DNA of 64,000 nucleotides from Flavobacterium gelatinilyticum (GTDB taxonomy: Bacteria; Bacteroidota; Bacteroidia; Flavobacteriales; Flavobacteriaceae): assembly GCF_027111295.1 (NCBI RefSeq), contig NZ_CP114287.1, positions 5,642,001-5,706,000 of the forward strand. The letters are read 5' to 3'. Positions 1-8,478 of this stretch are shown here, in pieces; positions within the stretch are counted from its first letter, which is position 1; the number at the start of each line of letters is the position of its first letter. Under the pieces are notes generated by a model. That model had not been told where the DNA came from. It made no database searches and was given only the letters and a program-made list of their open reading frames with translations. The translations under genes and the position numbers were made by a program.

Positions 1-816
1 ATTTGGTTTTCCTGCTAAAATATGCAGTACATTTTGTCCTGCTTTGTTTTGAGCTGCGGCTTTGATTTTTACCTCTTCAACCAGATATTTATAGGTTTCA
101 ATAGTATTAGTTTCTCTTCGGCTTCCCTGTGCGGCAATTAAAAGTGCCGTTTCGGTTGGTTTGATGCCTTTTTCAAGTAATTTTTTTAAAAGCGGGATAT
201 TTCCTGATCTTGCGGCATAAGTAAAAGCGGTGTTTCCGTTATTATCTACATCTTTAAGAGACATCCCTTTTGTTGTAAAATAATCGGCTGCTTTTAAATC
301 TTTATCAGAAGCAATAGCTAAAAGAAGCAGATTTGCCCCATTTGCATATTTTTTCTTAGGATCTACACCAGCTTTAAAGAACGCATCATACATTGCCGGA
401 TTTGATTGTCCGTTTGAGGCAGCGAAATCTGCCGGAGCTGTACCGTGGCTGTCTTCAAAATGCACATCAGAACCTTTACCAATAAGATATTCAACCAATT
501 CAGTATTGCCTCTGTAAGCCGCCCAGTGCAGATAGATACGATTGTCATGTGTAAGTTTGGTAATACTATTTCCCGGCTGATCGATTAAGAATTTGATAGT
601 CGCAAGGGGTGCGTCATTATTAATTGCCAGAGTAGCAGCATCAAAAGCATTAACATTAGATTCTGCAGGGTTGTTTCCTTTTGCTATTTCGGCTTTCACT
701 TTTTCGATATCCGGAGCGGTTTTCCAGAAAGATTGTTCTAAAAGCGTATTTTTTTGCTGAGCATTTACAAACAAAGTCGCTGCAAATGCCAAAGAAATAA
801 AAAGACTTTTTTTCAT
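1..816 (-). CDS. Ankyrin-repeat secreted protein (3' end outside window)
   Basis: The reading frame is open from an ATG at 814-816 down to base 1, so the C-terminus lies outside the window. The first 20 or so residues (MKKSLFISLAFAATLFVNAQ) are a typical signal peptide, so the protein is probably periplasmic or surface-exposed. The remaining 250 residues contain ankyrin-type repeats, with recognisable helices such as 'LHWAAYRGNTELVEYLIGKG' and 'TAFTYAARSGNIPLLKKLLEKG'. Ankyrin repeats bind other proteins; no catalytic domain is visible in this part. The promoter carries the same 21-bp motif as the two siderophore receptors in this window (see 878-898), so iron-linked expression is likely but inferred. 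In other bacteria, secreted ankyrin proteins can accompany catalases; that cannot be checked here because the next gene is outside the window. Confidence 0.9.
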   Translation of the reverse strand, partial: MKKSLFISLAFAATLFVNAQQKNTLLEQSFWKTAPDIEKVKAEIAKGNNPAESNVNAFDAATLAINNDAPLATIKFLIDQPGNSITKLTHDNRIYLHWAAYRGNTELVEYLIGKGSDVHFEDSHGTAPADFAASNGQSNPAMYDAFFKAGVDPKKKYANGANLLLLAIASDKDLKAADYFTTKGMSLKDVDNNGNTAFTYAARSGNIPLLKKLLEKGIKPTETALLIAAQGSRRETNTIETYKYLVEEVKIKAAAQNKAGQNVLHILAGKPN

Positions 817-877
817 GTTTTTGGTATGTTGTTTATTTGGAATTTGATTTCCAAAATTAGAATTTGAGAATAATATC

Positions 878-898
878 TATTTAGAATAAATCAAAATA
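878..898 (-). promoter_or_regulatory. Candidate iron-responsive operator (site A)
   Basis: A 21-bp element beginning TATTTAGAATAAAT and ending AAAATA. Near-identical elements sit at 8204-8224 and 56662-56682 on the promoters of two siderophore receptors. Here it covers the predicted transcription start of the ankyrin gene, a position suited to repression. The identity of the regulator (a Fur-family protein is the obvious candidate) is inference. Confidence 0.5.
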
Positions 899-902
899 AA
901 GA

Positions 903-932
903 CAAATGTAAAGATTAATATTTTGCCCGCAA
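903..932 (-). promoter_or_regulatory. Promoter of the ankyrin gene
   Basis: Read on the minus strand, a TTG (930-932) is followed after exactly 19 bases by TACATTTG (903-910), matching the Bacteroidota consensus TTTG-N19-TANNTTTG. Transcription would start near 897, inside the 878-898 motif. Confidence 0.7.
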
Positions 933-1328
933 GTTTTATTGTCTTTAAAAGTAGAAATCTAATGAGATTTTAATCTTATTTTAATCTCGCGTGAAGATTT
1001 TTTATTGAAGAATTTATCAGGTTATAAATTTTTGAAAACGAACAGAAAAAAGTAAAAAAAATCCAGGTTTTTAAATAAAAAAAATGTATTTTATACACAA
1101 TTAAAATTGTTTTTATTTGTTATAAATAATTATAAATTAGACTTTTAAATGCTGTTTTAGAGTTCCGGCTTTATTTTTCCACTTTTGTTTTTTCAAACTG
1201 ATTCCAATACCAAAATTGACGTTTTTACAAGGTCGTTTTTTTGCAAAAAAGGGTCAAATTTCCGCAATGTCTGTTGATAACTGTTTTTTCAATTTGGACA
1301 ATATCGGCTTTTTTAGTGTTGCGAATTC

Positions 1329-1349
1329 TATTTAGATTTAATTTAAATA
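1329..1349 (+). promoter_or_regulatory. Copy D of the 21-bp motif upstream of nrdB
   Basis: TATTTAGATTTAAT followed by TTAAATA. It has the same length and spacing as the elements at 878, 8204 and 56662, and is partly palindromic (TATTT...AAATA). It lies about 140 bp upstream of the best nrdB promoter candidate, so a role in regulating the iron-dependent reductase is possible but weaker than for the other copies. Confidence 0.3.
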
Positions 1350-1485
1350 ACTGATAATTCGACAACTACGTCAAATTATCTCGTCGTTAAGAAATTGTTT
1401 TCTTAATGGTTTTGCAGCATTTTTTCTTGTTGATAATTGATTTGATTTTTAACATGAAAACCTAGTCAAAAGCGGATAAGCGGAT

Positions 1486-1493
1486 TAATTTTG
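1486..1493 (+). promoter_or_regulatory. -7 element, probable nrdBA promoter
   Basis: TAATTTTG matches the Bacteroidota -7 consensus TANNTTTG, 82 bases before the nrdB start codon. No good -33 TTTG is found at the usual 19-base distance, so this is a tentative call. Confidence 0.4.
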
Positions 1494-1574
1494 TAATGAT
1501 CGAAAGCACAGAAATACGTCCCCAATTGCTGTGTTTTTTATTCCTTTTTTAGTCACCGTTAAATACTATATAAT

Positions 1575-2549
1575 ATGTCTATATTTGATAAAAGAGTCAA
1601 TTATAAACCTTTTGAATACCCGGAGGTTTTACAATTTACAGAAGCGATAAATAAAGCGTATTGGGTTCACACCGAAGTTGATTTTACTGCTGATACTCAG
1701 GATTTTCATGCTCACTTGTCTTTAGCTGAAAAAACTGCAGTAAAAAACAGTCTGCTTGCTATTGCACAAATAGAAGTTGCCGTAAAGAGTTTTTGGGGAA
1801 ACATCTACGAGCATTTTCCAAAACCGGAATTCAATGGTTTGGGAAGCACTTTCGCTGAATGTGAGTTCAGACATTCTGAGGCTTATTCGCGTCTTTTGGA
1901 AGTTTTGGGTTATAATGACGAATTTGAAAAACTTCTTGAAGTTCCGGTAATCCGCAGACGTGTCGATTATCTTTCAAATGTTTTAAAAGATACCCGTTCT
2001 CAGGATAATCGTAAATATATGGTTTCGCTGATTTTATTCAGCATCCTGATCGAAAATGTTTCTCTATTCAGCCAGTTTGCCATTTTGTTGTCTTTTACAA
2101 GATTTAAAGGTTACATGAAAAATGTAAGCAACATTATTGCCTGGACTTCTATCGATGAGCAGATTCACGCAAACGGCGGTATTTATATCATCAATAAAAT
2201 CAGAGAAGAATTTCCGGATTATTTTGATGATGCTACATTAAACCTGATCAGAGAAACGGTTAAAGATTCTATCGCAGTCGAATCTGACATATTAGACTGG
2301 ATATTTGAAGAAGGTGAAATTGAAAGTATTAAAAAAGGTGACCTTGTTAATTTTATGAAATTTAGAATTGATGAGAGTTTAAAACAAATCAATATCCCAA
2401 CCATTTTTGATGTGCCTGCAGAAGATTACAAAGCGCTTGCCTGGTTTGAAGAAGAAGTTTTTGCCAACAGTCTGGATGATTTCTTTGCAAAACGACCAGT
2501 AGAATATACCAAACACGATAAAAGTATAACGGCAAACGATCTTTTCTAA
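1575..2549 (+). CDS. nrdB: Class I ribonucleotide reductase, beta (radical) subunit
   Basis: A 324-residue R2 protein that generates and holds the tyrosyl radical used by NrdA to make deoxyribonucleotides in the cytosol. The di-iron site can be read directly: E67, E97-x-x-H100, E160 and E195-x-x-H198 (in 'DEQIHANGG'). The radical tyrosine is Y104, four residues after H100, as in E. coli (H118/Y122). The protein begins directly with the ferritin-like fold and has no N-terminal ATP-cone, unlike NrdB of some other flavobacteria. The first metal ligand is Glu rather than the E. coli Asp, as seen in many R2 proteins. The gene is followed after 16 bases by nrdA and is almost certainly co-transcribed with it. 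Start chosen at the only upstream ATG of the conserved N-terminus. Confidence 0.96.
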   Translation: MSIFDKRVNYKPFEYPEVLQFTEAINKAYWVHTEVDFTADTQDFHAHLSLAEKTAVKNSLLAIAQIEVAVKSFWGNIYEHFPKPEFNGLGSTFAECEFRHSEAYSRLLEVLGYNDEFEKLLEVPVIRRRVDYLSNVLKDTRSQDNRKYMVSLILFSILIENVSLFSQFAILLSFTRFKGYMKNVSNIIAWTSIDEQIHANGGIYIINKIREEFPDYFDDATLNLIRETVKDSIAVESDILDWIFEEGEIESIKKGDLVNFMKFRIDESLKQINIPTIFDVPAEDYKALAWFEEEVFANSLDDFFAKRPVEYTKHDKSITANDLF

Positions 2550-2565
2550 CAAGCAGACAATTATT

Positions 2566-4263
2566 ATGAATACAATAGATACAAATGAAGTAAATAGTAT
2601 TTCGCAAAATGAAAGCGGAAACAAAATGTGGTGGAAAAACTCAGAAAGTGAGCAGATTTTAAATCGCGGTTATCTTTTAAAAGGCGAAACTGTTGAAGGT
2701 GCAATTGACAGAATATGTACAGCAGCTGCCAGAAGATTATACAAACCGGAATTAAAAGAATCTTTTGTAGAAATGATCGAACGCGGATGGATGAGTATCA
2801 GTTCTCCGGTTTGGGCCAATATGGGAACCGAAAGAGGACTTCCTATTTCTTGCTTTAACGTACACGTTCCGGATAAAATTGAAGGAATTACACATAAATT
2901 GGGCGAAGTAATCATGCAGACCAAAATTGGAGGGGGAACTTCCGGTTATTTTGGAGAACTTCGTGAACGCGGAAGTGCCGTAACCGATAATGGAAAAAGC
3001 AGCGGGGCTGTTAGTTTCATGAAACTTTTTGATACGGCTATGGATACGATTTCGCAGGGCGGTGTGCGTCGTGGTGCATTTGCTGCGTATTTAGATATTG
3101 ACCATCCGGATATCGAAGAATTTTTGAAAATTAAAAGTATCGGAAACCCAATTCAAAATTTATTTACCGGAATCTGTGTGCCGGATTACTGGATGCAGGA
3201 AATGATTGACGGCGATACAGATAAAAGACAGGTTTGGGCGAAAGTACTAGAAAGCCGTCAGCAAAAAGGACTTCCATACATTTTCTTCAGTGATAATGTA
3301 AACAAAAATAAACCTCAGGTTTACAAAGACCAAAACCTGAGAATCAATGCCAGTAACCTTTGCAGCGAAATCATGCTGCCATCAAGCCACGATGAATCGT
3401 TTATATGCTGTCTTTCTTCAATGAACCTTGAGCTTTATGAAGAATGGAAAGACACAGAAGCGGTAAAACTGGCGATCTTTTTCTTAGATGCTGTTTTACA
3501 GGAATTCATCGAAAAAACAGAAGGCAACTATTATCTTGCGGCAGCGAATAAGTTTGCTAAAAGACACCGTGCTTTAGGTTTGGGCGTTTTAGGATGGCAT
3601 TCGTATTTACAGAAAAACATGATTCCATTTGAAGGATTAGAGGCTAAAATGAAAACGACTGAAATATTCAAACACATCAGCGATAAAGCCGATAAGGCAA
3701 GTCAGGAATTAGCGAGAATTTACGGTGAACCGGAATTGTTGAAAGGATACGGAAGACGTAATACTACAACAATGGCAATTGCACCTACGACTTCGTCTTC
3801 GGCTATTTTAGGACAGACTTCACCAGGAATTGAACCTTTCAGCAGTAATTATTACAAAGCTGGTTTAAGCAAAGGAAATTTCATGCGTAAAAACAAATAC
3901 CTTAAAAAACTGCTTGAAGAAAAAGGTTTAGATAACGAAGAAGTGTGGAGAGGCATTATGCTAAACGGAGGAAGTGTACAGCATATGGAACAATTGACTC
4001 AGGCTGAGAAAGATGTTTTTAAAACTTTTAAAGAAATCAGTCAGTTAGAAATTGTACAGCAAGCAGGAATTCGTCAGAAATTCGTAGATCAGGGACAGAG
4101 TTTGAATCTTAATATTCCGGCAGAGCTGGCTATTAAAGAGGTAAACCGTTTAATGATTGAAGCCTGGCAGCAAGGAGTTAAGAGTTTGTATTACCAAAGA
4201 AGCCAAAGTGTTTCGAAAGAATTGGTTACAAGTCTGGTTACCTGCAGCAGCTGCGAATCATAA
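2566..4263 (+). CDS. nrdA: Class I ribonucleotide reductase, alpha (catalytic) subunit, short form
   Basis: Reduces ribonucleotides to deoxyribonucleotides together with NrdB. At 565 residues it is much shorter than the roughly 760-800 of E. coli-type NrdA, yet the active site is complete. C96 ('ISCFN') and C281 or C282 ('ICCLSS') correspond to the redox pair; N264, C266 and E268 ('NLCSE') form the thiyl-radical loop; Y542-Y543 ('LYYQR') are the radical-transfer tyrosines. The C-terminus ends in C560-S-S-C563, the shuttle cysteine pair. The N-terminal ATP-cone that sets overall activity is absent, so the short length is a domain loss and not a truncation. It is the second gene of the nrdBA operon and is followed by a clear terminator. 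Confidence 0.95.
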   Translation: MNTIDTNEVNSISQNESGNKMWWKNSESEQILNRGYLLKGETVEGAIDRICTAAARRLYKPELKESFVEMIERGWMSISSPVWANMGTERGLPISCFNVHVPDKIEGITHKLGEVIMQTKIGGGTSGYFGELRERGSAVTDNGKSSGAVSFMKLFDTAMDTISQGGVRRGAFAAYLDIDHPDIEEFLKIKSIGNPIQNLFTGICVPDYWMQEMIDGDTDKRQVWAKVLESRQQKGLPYIFFSDNVNKNKPQVYKDQNLRINASNLCSEIMLPSSHDESFICCLSSMNLELYEEWKDTEAVKLAIFFLDAVLQEFIEKTEGNYYLAAANKFAKRHRALGLGVLGWHSYLQKNMIPFEGLEAKMKTTEIFKHISDKADKASQELARIYGEPELLKGYGRRNTTTMAIAPTTSSSAILGQTSPGIEPFSSNYYKAGLSKGNFMRKNKYLKKLLEEKGLDNEEVWRGIMLNGGSVQHMEQLTQAEKDVFKTFKEISQLEIVQQAGIRQKFVDQGQSLNLNIPAELAIKEVNRLMIEAWQQGVKSLYYQRSQSVSKELVTSLVTCSSCES

Positions 4264-4270
4264 ATACCAT

Positions 4271-4306
4271 AAGCCGAATCTATTTTTAAGATTCGGCTTT
4301 TTTATT
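4271..4306 (+). terminator. Rho-independent terminator of nrdBA
   Basis: A perfect 10-bp stem, AAGCCGAATC / GATTCGGCTT, with a 9-base loop, is followed by a T-rich run. It starts 7 bases after the nrdA stop codon. Confidence 0.9.
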
Positions 4307-4427
4307 TAAAATGTGTTCAAGAGGTTTCATGCAGATTTAAACAGATTTTTTAGCAAAAGTATTTCCATACAGTTTGTCATGTCAACGAAGGAAACATCTC
4401 CGCAAGTACTCCACAATCAAAATAAAA

Positions 4428-5000
4428 TCAAACTTTAGACTTCAATCGGCTCAAAGTCTCCTGAGAGATATTAATATAAGAAGCTACAATCTTGTTTGGC
4501 AGGCGTTTTACAATCGCTGGATTTATTTTTAAAAGCTGGTTATAGCGTTCCAAAGCATCCATAGTAGTAAACGACATCAGGCGATTGGCATTGTTTACGT
4601 AGGCTTTTTCGAGATAATTGCTGTAAAACTCACGCCATTGCGGGATAATTGTCATGAGATGCTTAAAGTCTTCGTGTGAGATGGTCAGGAGTTCTGATTT
4701 TTCGATAACCTGAACGTTTTCTGCGGCAGGCATTTTGGTAATAAAGCTGACTAAAGCTGTGGCCATTTGGTTTTCGAAAGCAATGTATCGGGTTACGTCT
4801 TTTCCTTCTTCATTGATAAAAAAGATACGCAGACAGCCTTTTGCCACAAAAAATGTTTCATGACTGATTTGTCCCTGCGCCAGTAAAATTTCGTTTTTAG
4901 GCTTTTTTATGTGTTTGAAACAGGAAAGGATGGTTTCCAGATCTTCATCAGAAACGTCAATGCTTTTTCGGATATAAGTGCCAAGCTGTTTGTATATCAT
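4428..5000 (-). CDS. Crp/Fnr-family transcriptional regulator
   Basis: A 190-residue protein with an N-terminal cyclic-nucleotide-binding beta-roll (about residues 20-110, including 'EILLAQGQISHETFFVAKGCLRIFF'-type strands) and a short C-terminal helix-turn-helix ('KIVASYINISQETLSRLKSK'). This compact layout is common in Bacteroidota Crp-like regulators whose ligand is unknown. Four-cysteine Fnr iron-sulfur ligands are not present, so it is unlikely to sense oxygen the way Fnr does. Its ATG immediately follows the ribB stop codon with no intervening base, so the two are translationally coupled, and it may regulate its own operon. Confidence 0.85.
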   Translation of the reverse strand: MIYKQLGTYIRKSIDVSDEDLETILSCFKHIKKPKNEILLAQGQISHETFFVAKGCLRIFFINEEGKDVTRYIAFENQMATALVSFITKMPAAENVQVIEKSELLTISHEDFKHLMTIIPQWREFYSNYLEKAYVNNANRLMSFTTMDALERYNQLLKINPAIVKRLPNKIVASYINISQETLSRLKSKV

Positions 5001-5663
5001 TTACTTGTAATCTCTAACGAATTTGCGGTAATAGATAATATCTTCGATAGTAAGAACCGCTAAATCGTGTTGTTGTGCAAAGCTAATGATTTTGTCCTGT
5101 TTCGCCATACTGCCATCTTCGTTCATTAACTCGCAGAGAACGGCTTCCGGCTGTAAACCTGCCAGTTTCATTAAATCGACACTGCCTTCTGTATGGCCAT
5201 TTCTTTCGAGAACGCCGTTGTTTTTGGCGCGTAACGGAAAAATATGTCCGGGTCTTGCGAGATCTTCCGGTATTGCGTTTGCAGCAATTGCCGTTTTAAT
5301 AGTAGTGATGCGATCTTTTGCCGATACGCCTGTCGTAACCCCTTTTCTGGCTTCAATAGTAATGGTAAAGGGTGTTTGAAAACTACTGGTGTTTTCTTTT
5401 ACCATGTAAGGAAGTTCCAGTTCATCGGCTTTTTCATTGGTTAAACACAAACAAACAATACCACTGCATTCACGGATCATCAAAGCCATATCCGGAACAT
5501 TCATATGATGGGCAGAAAAGATCAGGTCGCCTTCGTTTTCGCGGTTTTCGTCATCGGTTACAATAATTCCTTTTCCGTTTCTGAGTTGTTCCAGGGCATT
5601 TTCAACACGTTCTTTAGAGGTTAATCCAAACTGCACTAACGGACTTAATTTGGTACTTATCAT
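5001..5663 (-). CDS. ribB: 3,4-dihydroxy-2-butanone-4-phosphate synthase
   Basis: A 220-residue enzyme that converts ribulose 5-phosphate into 3,4-dihydroxy-2-butanone 4-phosphate and formate, the four-carbon precursor of riboflavin. Family signatures are present: '[12 protein letters not shown]' near residue 38 (acidic metal and substrate loop), '[11 protein letters not shown]' around residue 154 and '[11 protein letters not shown]' towards the C-terminus. The length matches E. coli RibB (217), so this is the stand-alone enzyme and not the RibBA fusion. It is the first gene of a two-gene operon with a Crp-type regulator, an unusual partner, next to a siderophore receptor. The leader is only about 30 bases, too short for an FMN riboswitch. 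Control through the Crp partner is inference. Confidence 0.93.
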   Translation of the reverse strand: MISTKLSPLVQFGLTSKERVENALEQLRNGKGIIVTDDENRENEGDLIFSAHHMNVPDMALMIRECSGIVCLCLTNEKADELELPYMVKENTSSFQTPFTITIEARKGVTTGVSAKDRITTIKTAIAANAIPEDLARPGHIFPLRAKNNGVLERNGHTEGSVDLMKLAGLQPEAVLCELMNEDGSMAKQDKIISFAQQHDLAVLTIEDIIYYRKFVRDYK

Positions 5664-5700
5664 GATATTCTGTTTTGAAACTTTAAAAATAATTGTGTTT

Positions 5701-5708
5701 CAAAAGTA
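5701..5708 (-). promoter_or_regulatory. -7 element of the ribB operon
   Basis: TACTTTTG on the minus strand matches TANNTTTG, 38 bases upstream of the ribB ATG. The -33 region is not a clean TTTG. Confidence 0.5.
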
Positions 5709-5764
5709 CAGTTGTGTGCGATGTAAAAGTTTGATATAAGTCAATAAATCGGGCTGTTTTAAAA

Positions 5765-5802
5765 TAAAAACCTCCAAAATCAAAAGTGATTTCGGAGGTT
5801 TC
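5765..5802 (-). terminator. Terminator of the siderophore receptor gene
   Basis: Read on the minus strand, AACCTCCGAAATCA pairs with TGATTTTGGAGGTT (one mismatch) and is followed by TTTTATTTT. It lies about 20 bases after the receptor stop codon. Confidence 0.85.
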
Positions 5803-5821
5803 AACAACTAACAAACTAATT

Positions 5822-8173
5822 CTAAAATTTTATAGTCAAAGAAGCTTTAAATGTTCTTGGTGACTGCGGGTTAAAGAAGTCTCCCCAATAGATTTCGTTG
5901 GTCATGTTATCTGCTTTAATGGCAAATCTATATCTTGCCTGTTCGTAGAATACAGAGGCGTTTAAAAGATGCACGCCTGAAATCGTTACATCATTTGATG
6001 AACTTAAGAAGCTGCTATCTCTGTAATTGCCGCCAAAACCAATTCCAAGACCTTTTACGGTTCCTTGTTTTGCTGTATAACTTATCCAGTAATTAACCGT
6101 GTTTTTTGGTGTATAAGCCACGTGTTTTCCGGCATCAGATCCGTTTAAGAATGTAGCGTCAAGGTTTGCATATCCCAGCATAATATCCAATCCGTTAATT
6201 GGGCTGGCAAATAATTCCAGTTCAAAACCTTTATTTTTCTGTGTCCCGTCCTGAAGGCTGAACAATTGATTTGCCGGATCCATACGCAGTTTATTATCGA
6301 CTTTAATATCAAAATAGCTTGCCATTAAAGTCAGACGGTTTTGAAACAAACTCGATTTAAAACCTACTTCCCATTGTGTTGCTTTCTCGGGATCGGCTTT
6401 TTGCATCACGCCATTTCCCGTTCCGTCGTTTCTTAGGAAACTATTTATGTTTTTGTTACCTCCAAGATAATTTCCAAATAAAGACAGTTGCTCAGAAAGA
6501 ATTTCATATACTAAACCAAATTTTGGTGTCCAAGCTCCCTGATTGAAAGACAGATCAGGATTTTTTGCATTTGGAACTGTGGCGCTCGGTGTTACATCTT
6601 TAGAATATTCGTAACGAAGACTTGTCATTAAATGAAGTTGCGGCAGGATGTCTAAAACATTCGAGAAATAGGCGCTGTAACGGTCATTTACATTACCCCC
6701 GGTCCAGAAAGTAGTTGCGGCGATGGCCTGATCAAAAGATTGTTTAGAAAGATACGGTGCAATCGATGTGTACTGAAAAGTATCGTAAGCGGCAGAACTT
6801 CCAACATAAATTTCATCATCTCGTAAATAGTCAATTCCAACCAATAACCGGTTGCGCATTTTTCCGATTTTAAAATCACCATTTACATATTGCTGAATAG
6901 TGGTAAAATCGATATCATATCGGGCGGTTCCTATTGCACGTTCTACCGTTTGTCCTGTTACGCTCGCCATAACATAATTTGGATTATACAAGCTGTAAGA
7001 ATGTCCAAATGAAGTAGTCGAAGTCCATTGATCGCTTAATTTATAAATGGCATCAACAGAAAATATAGAAGAAGCCTTTTCATATAAAATTTCATTTGTA
7101 GTAAAAGACAAATCATGAATAGGATTTAATTCATCAACATTGCTGATCCCGCTTCCGCTTAAATAAGGACGCTGTGTCCCCTGAATTTTAAAGATATCTG
7201 CTTCAACCACAATTTTAAGTTTCTCACTGGCATTGTAGGTAAAGGCAGGAGCTGCGAAATAACTTTCGGCCCAGCCATAATCCTGAAAACTTTTTTCTTT
7301 TCTGTAGGCGGCATTAACACGTCCAAGAAAAGCCCCGTCAGCACTCAATGGCGTATTTACATCGGCAGTTAAACGATTGTAGCCGTAGCTTCCGGTAATG
7401 TAATTAATGCTCCCGCCAAAAGTTTCATATGGTTTTTTTGTAATACGATTGATAACACCCCCGTAATTCGCACGTCCGTGACCGCCGAATAAAGTTCCCG
7501 ACGGGCCTTTAATAACTTCAATGTTTTCAATATTAGCCATGTCGTTTTCGGTCCAGTTTCCCAGCATTTTTCCATCTCTGAAAAAAGCCTGCTCATCAAA
7601 GCCTCTTAAATAAGAACCTGATCTTACACCGGGTTCCGAATTGCCCGAAACTACTCCCGCCGCACTTTTTAGGGCATCGTCAAAATTCGTAAGAACCTGC
7701 TGTTCGATAATTTTTGAATTGATAACCGAATAAACTTGTGGATTTTCTAAGTTTTTAAGCGGCATTCTGGCCACATAGACACTTTCTTTAGATGACATTT
7801 TTTTTCGGTCGCTCGTTACAATTACTTCCTGTAATTCTTTATTCGAGACTTTTAATTGTAAAGAAAGGGGAGTCGTGGTGTTTTCGTTTACGCTTACTTC
7901 TTCTACGACTGTTTCATATCCTGACAGGGAAAGCTGTAAGGTATAGTTTCCCGGTTTTACTTTGTTGAATTCGAAAAGTCCGTCTTCGTTAGTTACGGCA
8001 GCCAGTTTAGTGCCTTTTAAAACGATATTTACAAAAGATGCCGGATCACTGTCGGATGTTGTTACGGTACCTTTTATTTTTCCTGAATTTTGCTGTGCCT
8101 GCGTGGTTAAGGCGAAAAAAAATACACCTAGTAAAAGTGTATATTTTAGAAGGATTTGATTGATAATTTTCAT
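5822..8173 (-). CDS. TonB-dependent siderophore receptor
   Basis: A 783-residue outer-membrane receptor that imports a ferric chelate using energy from TonB. Order of parts: signal peptide (1-26, ending AQA|QQ), a carboxypeptidase-regulatory-like beta-sandwich (about 30-110, with 'NEDGLFEFNKVKPGNYTLQLS'), a plug domain (about 135-250; 'VIKGPSGTLFGGHGRANYGGVIN' is characteristic of siderophore receptors), then a 22-strand barrel ending in the typical terminal Phe ('SLTIKF'). The substrate cannot be named from sequence. It is monocistronic, with a promoter carrying site B of the 21-bp motif at 8204-8224 and a strong terminator. Iron repression is inferred from that shared motif. Confidence 0.93.
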   Translation of the reverse strand: MKIINQILLKYTLLLGVFFFALTTQAQQNSGKIKGTVTTSDSDPASFVNIVLKGTKLAAVTNEDGLFEFNKVKPGNYTLQLSLSGYETVVEEVSVNENTTTPLSLQLKVSNKELQEVIVTSDRKKMSSKESVYVARMPLKNLENPQVYSVINSKIIEQQVLTNFDDALKSAAGVVSGNSEPGVRSGSYLRGFDEQAFFRDGKMLGNWTENDMANIENIEVIKGPSGTLFGGHGRANYGGVINRITKKPYETFGGSINYITGSYGYNRLTADVNTPLSADGAFLGRVNAAYRKEKSFQDYGWAESYFAAPAFTYNASEKLKIVVEADIFKIQGTQRPYLSGSGISNVDELNPIHDLSFTTNEILYEKASSIFSVDAIYKLSDQWTSTTSFGHSYSLYNPNYVMASVTGQTVERAIGTARYDIDFTTIQQYVNGDFKIGKMRNRLLVGIDYLRDDEIYVGSSAAYDTFQYTSIAPYLSKQSFDQAIAATTFWTGGNVNDRYSAYFSNVLDILPQLHLMTSLRYEYSKDVTPSATVPNAKNPDLSFNQGAWTPKFGLVYEILSEQLSLFGNYLGGNKNINSFLRNDGTGNGVMQKADPEKATQWEVGFKSSLFQNRLTLMASYFDIKVDNKLRMDPANQLFSLQDGTQKNKGFELELFASPINGLDIMLGYANLDATFLNGSDAGKHVAYTPKNTVNYWISYTAKQGTVKGLGIGFGGNYRDSSFLSSSNDVTISGVHLLNASVFYEQARYRFAIKADNMTNEIYWGDFFNPQSPRTFKASLTIKF

Positions 8174-8203
8174 TGGTATTTTTTAATGGTTATTTGTTGT
8201 TAT

Positions 8204-8224
8204 TATTTAGAATAAATAAAAACA
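8204..8224 (-). promoter_or_regulatory. Candidate iron-responsive operator (site B)
   Basis: TATTTAGAATAAAT followed by AAAAACA, sharing its first 14 bases with site A at 878. It covers the expected transcription start of the receptor gene, just downstream of the -7 element. Confidence 0.55.
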
Positions 8225-8227
8225 ACG

Positions 8228-8235
8228 CAAATGTA
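8228..8235 (-). promoter_or_regulatory. -7 element of the siderophore receptor
   Basis: TACATTTG on the minus strand, identical to the -7 element of the ankyrin gene and at nearly the same distance (20 versus 21 bases) from the shared operator. The -33 region is weak (TTA at the expected place). Confidence 0.55.
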
Positions 8236-8478
8236 AAAATTTATTTTTGGCTTTTAAGTTTTTTATTTATCAATTAAAGGTGAATATGTTATACCGTTTT
8301 TTTCTTTTTTTTTAGATGATAATATAATGCTGAAGAGACTTAATATTTACTGAGATTTCGGGTTTTTCGGTTTGGAATTCGTATTAACTTTTTTAATGAT
8401 ATTTTAATTTAATTATCATAAAATACTAATTTAGCATTCAGAAATTTTAATCCAAAATCAATAAATACCACTCTTTAA

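Larger units (their letters stand above)
817..1574. other. Long divergent intergenic region, ankyrin gene / nrdB
   Basis: About 760 very AT-rich bases without a convincing ORF. It holds the ankyrin promoter and operator, a fourth copy of the 21-bp motif at 1329-1349, and the putative nrdB promoter near 1490. I see no RNA gene or repeat in the remainder. Confidence 0.6.
8174..8478. other. Divergent intergenic region, receptor / antiporter
   Basis: Holds the receptor promoter and operator on one side. On the antiporter side only an imperfect -7 box (TAATTTAG, about 45 bases before the start codon) is visible. No ORF or RNA gene was seen. Confidence 0.5.

Noticed and set aside
1563..1578. NrdR-box-like sequence over the nrdB start codon
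   Set aside because: About 13 of 16 positions fit, but there is no second box at the required spacing and such A/T-rich matches occur by chance.
5086..5566. Plus-strand ORFs overlapping ribB
   Set aside because: They mirror the real ribB frame on the other strand and show no protein-family features.
5664..5821. FMN riboswitch upstream of ribB
   Set aside because: The predicted transcript leader is only about 30 bases, and no conserved riboswitch elements are visible.
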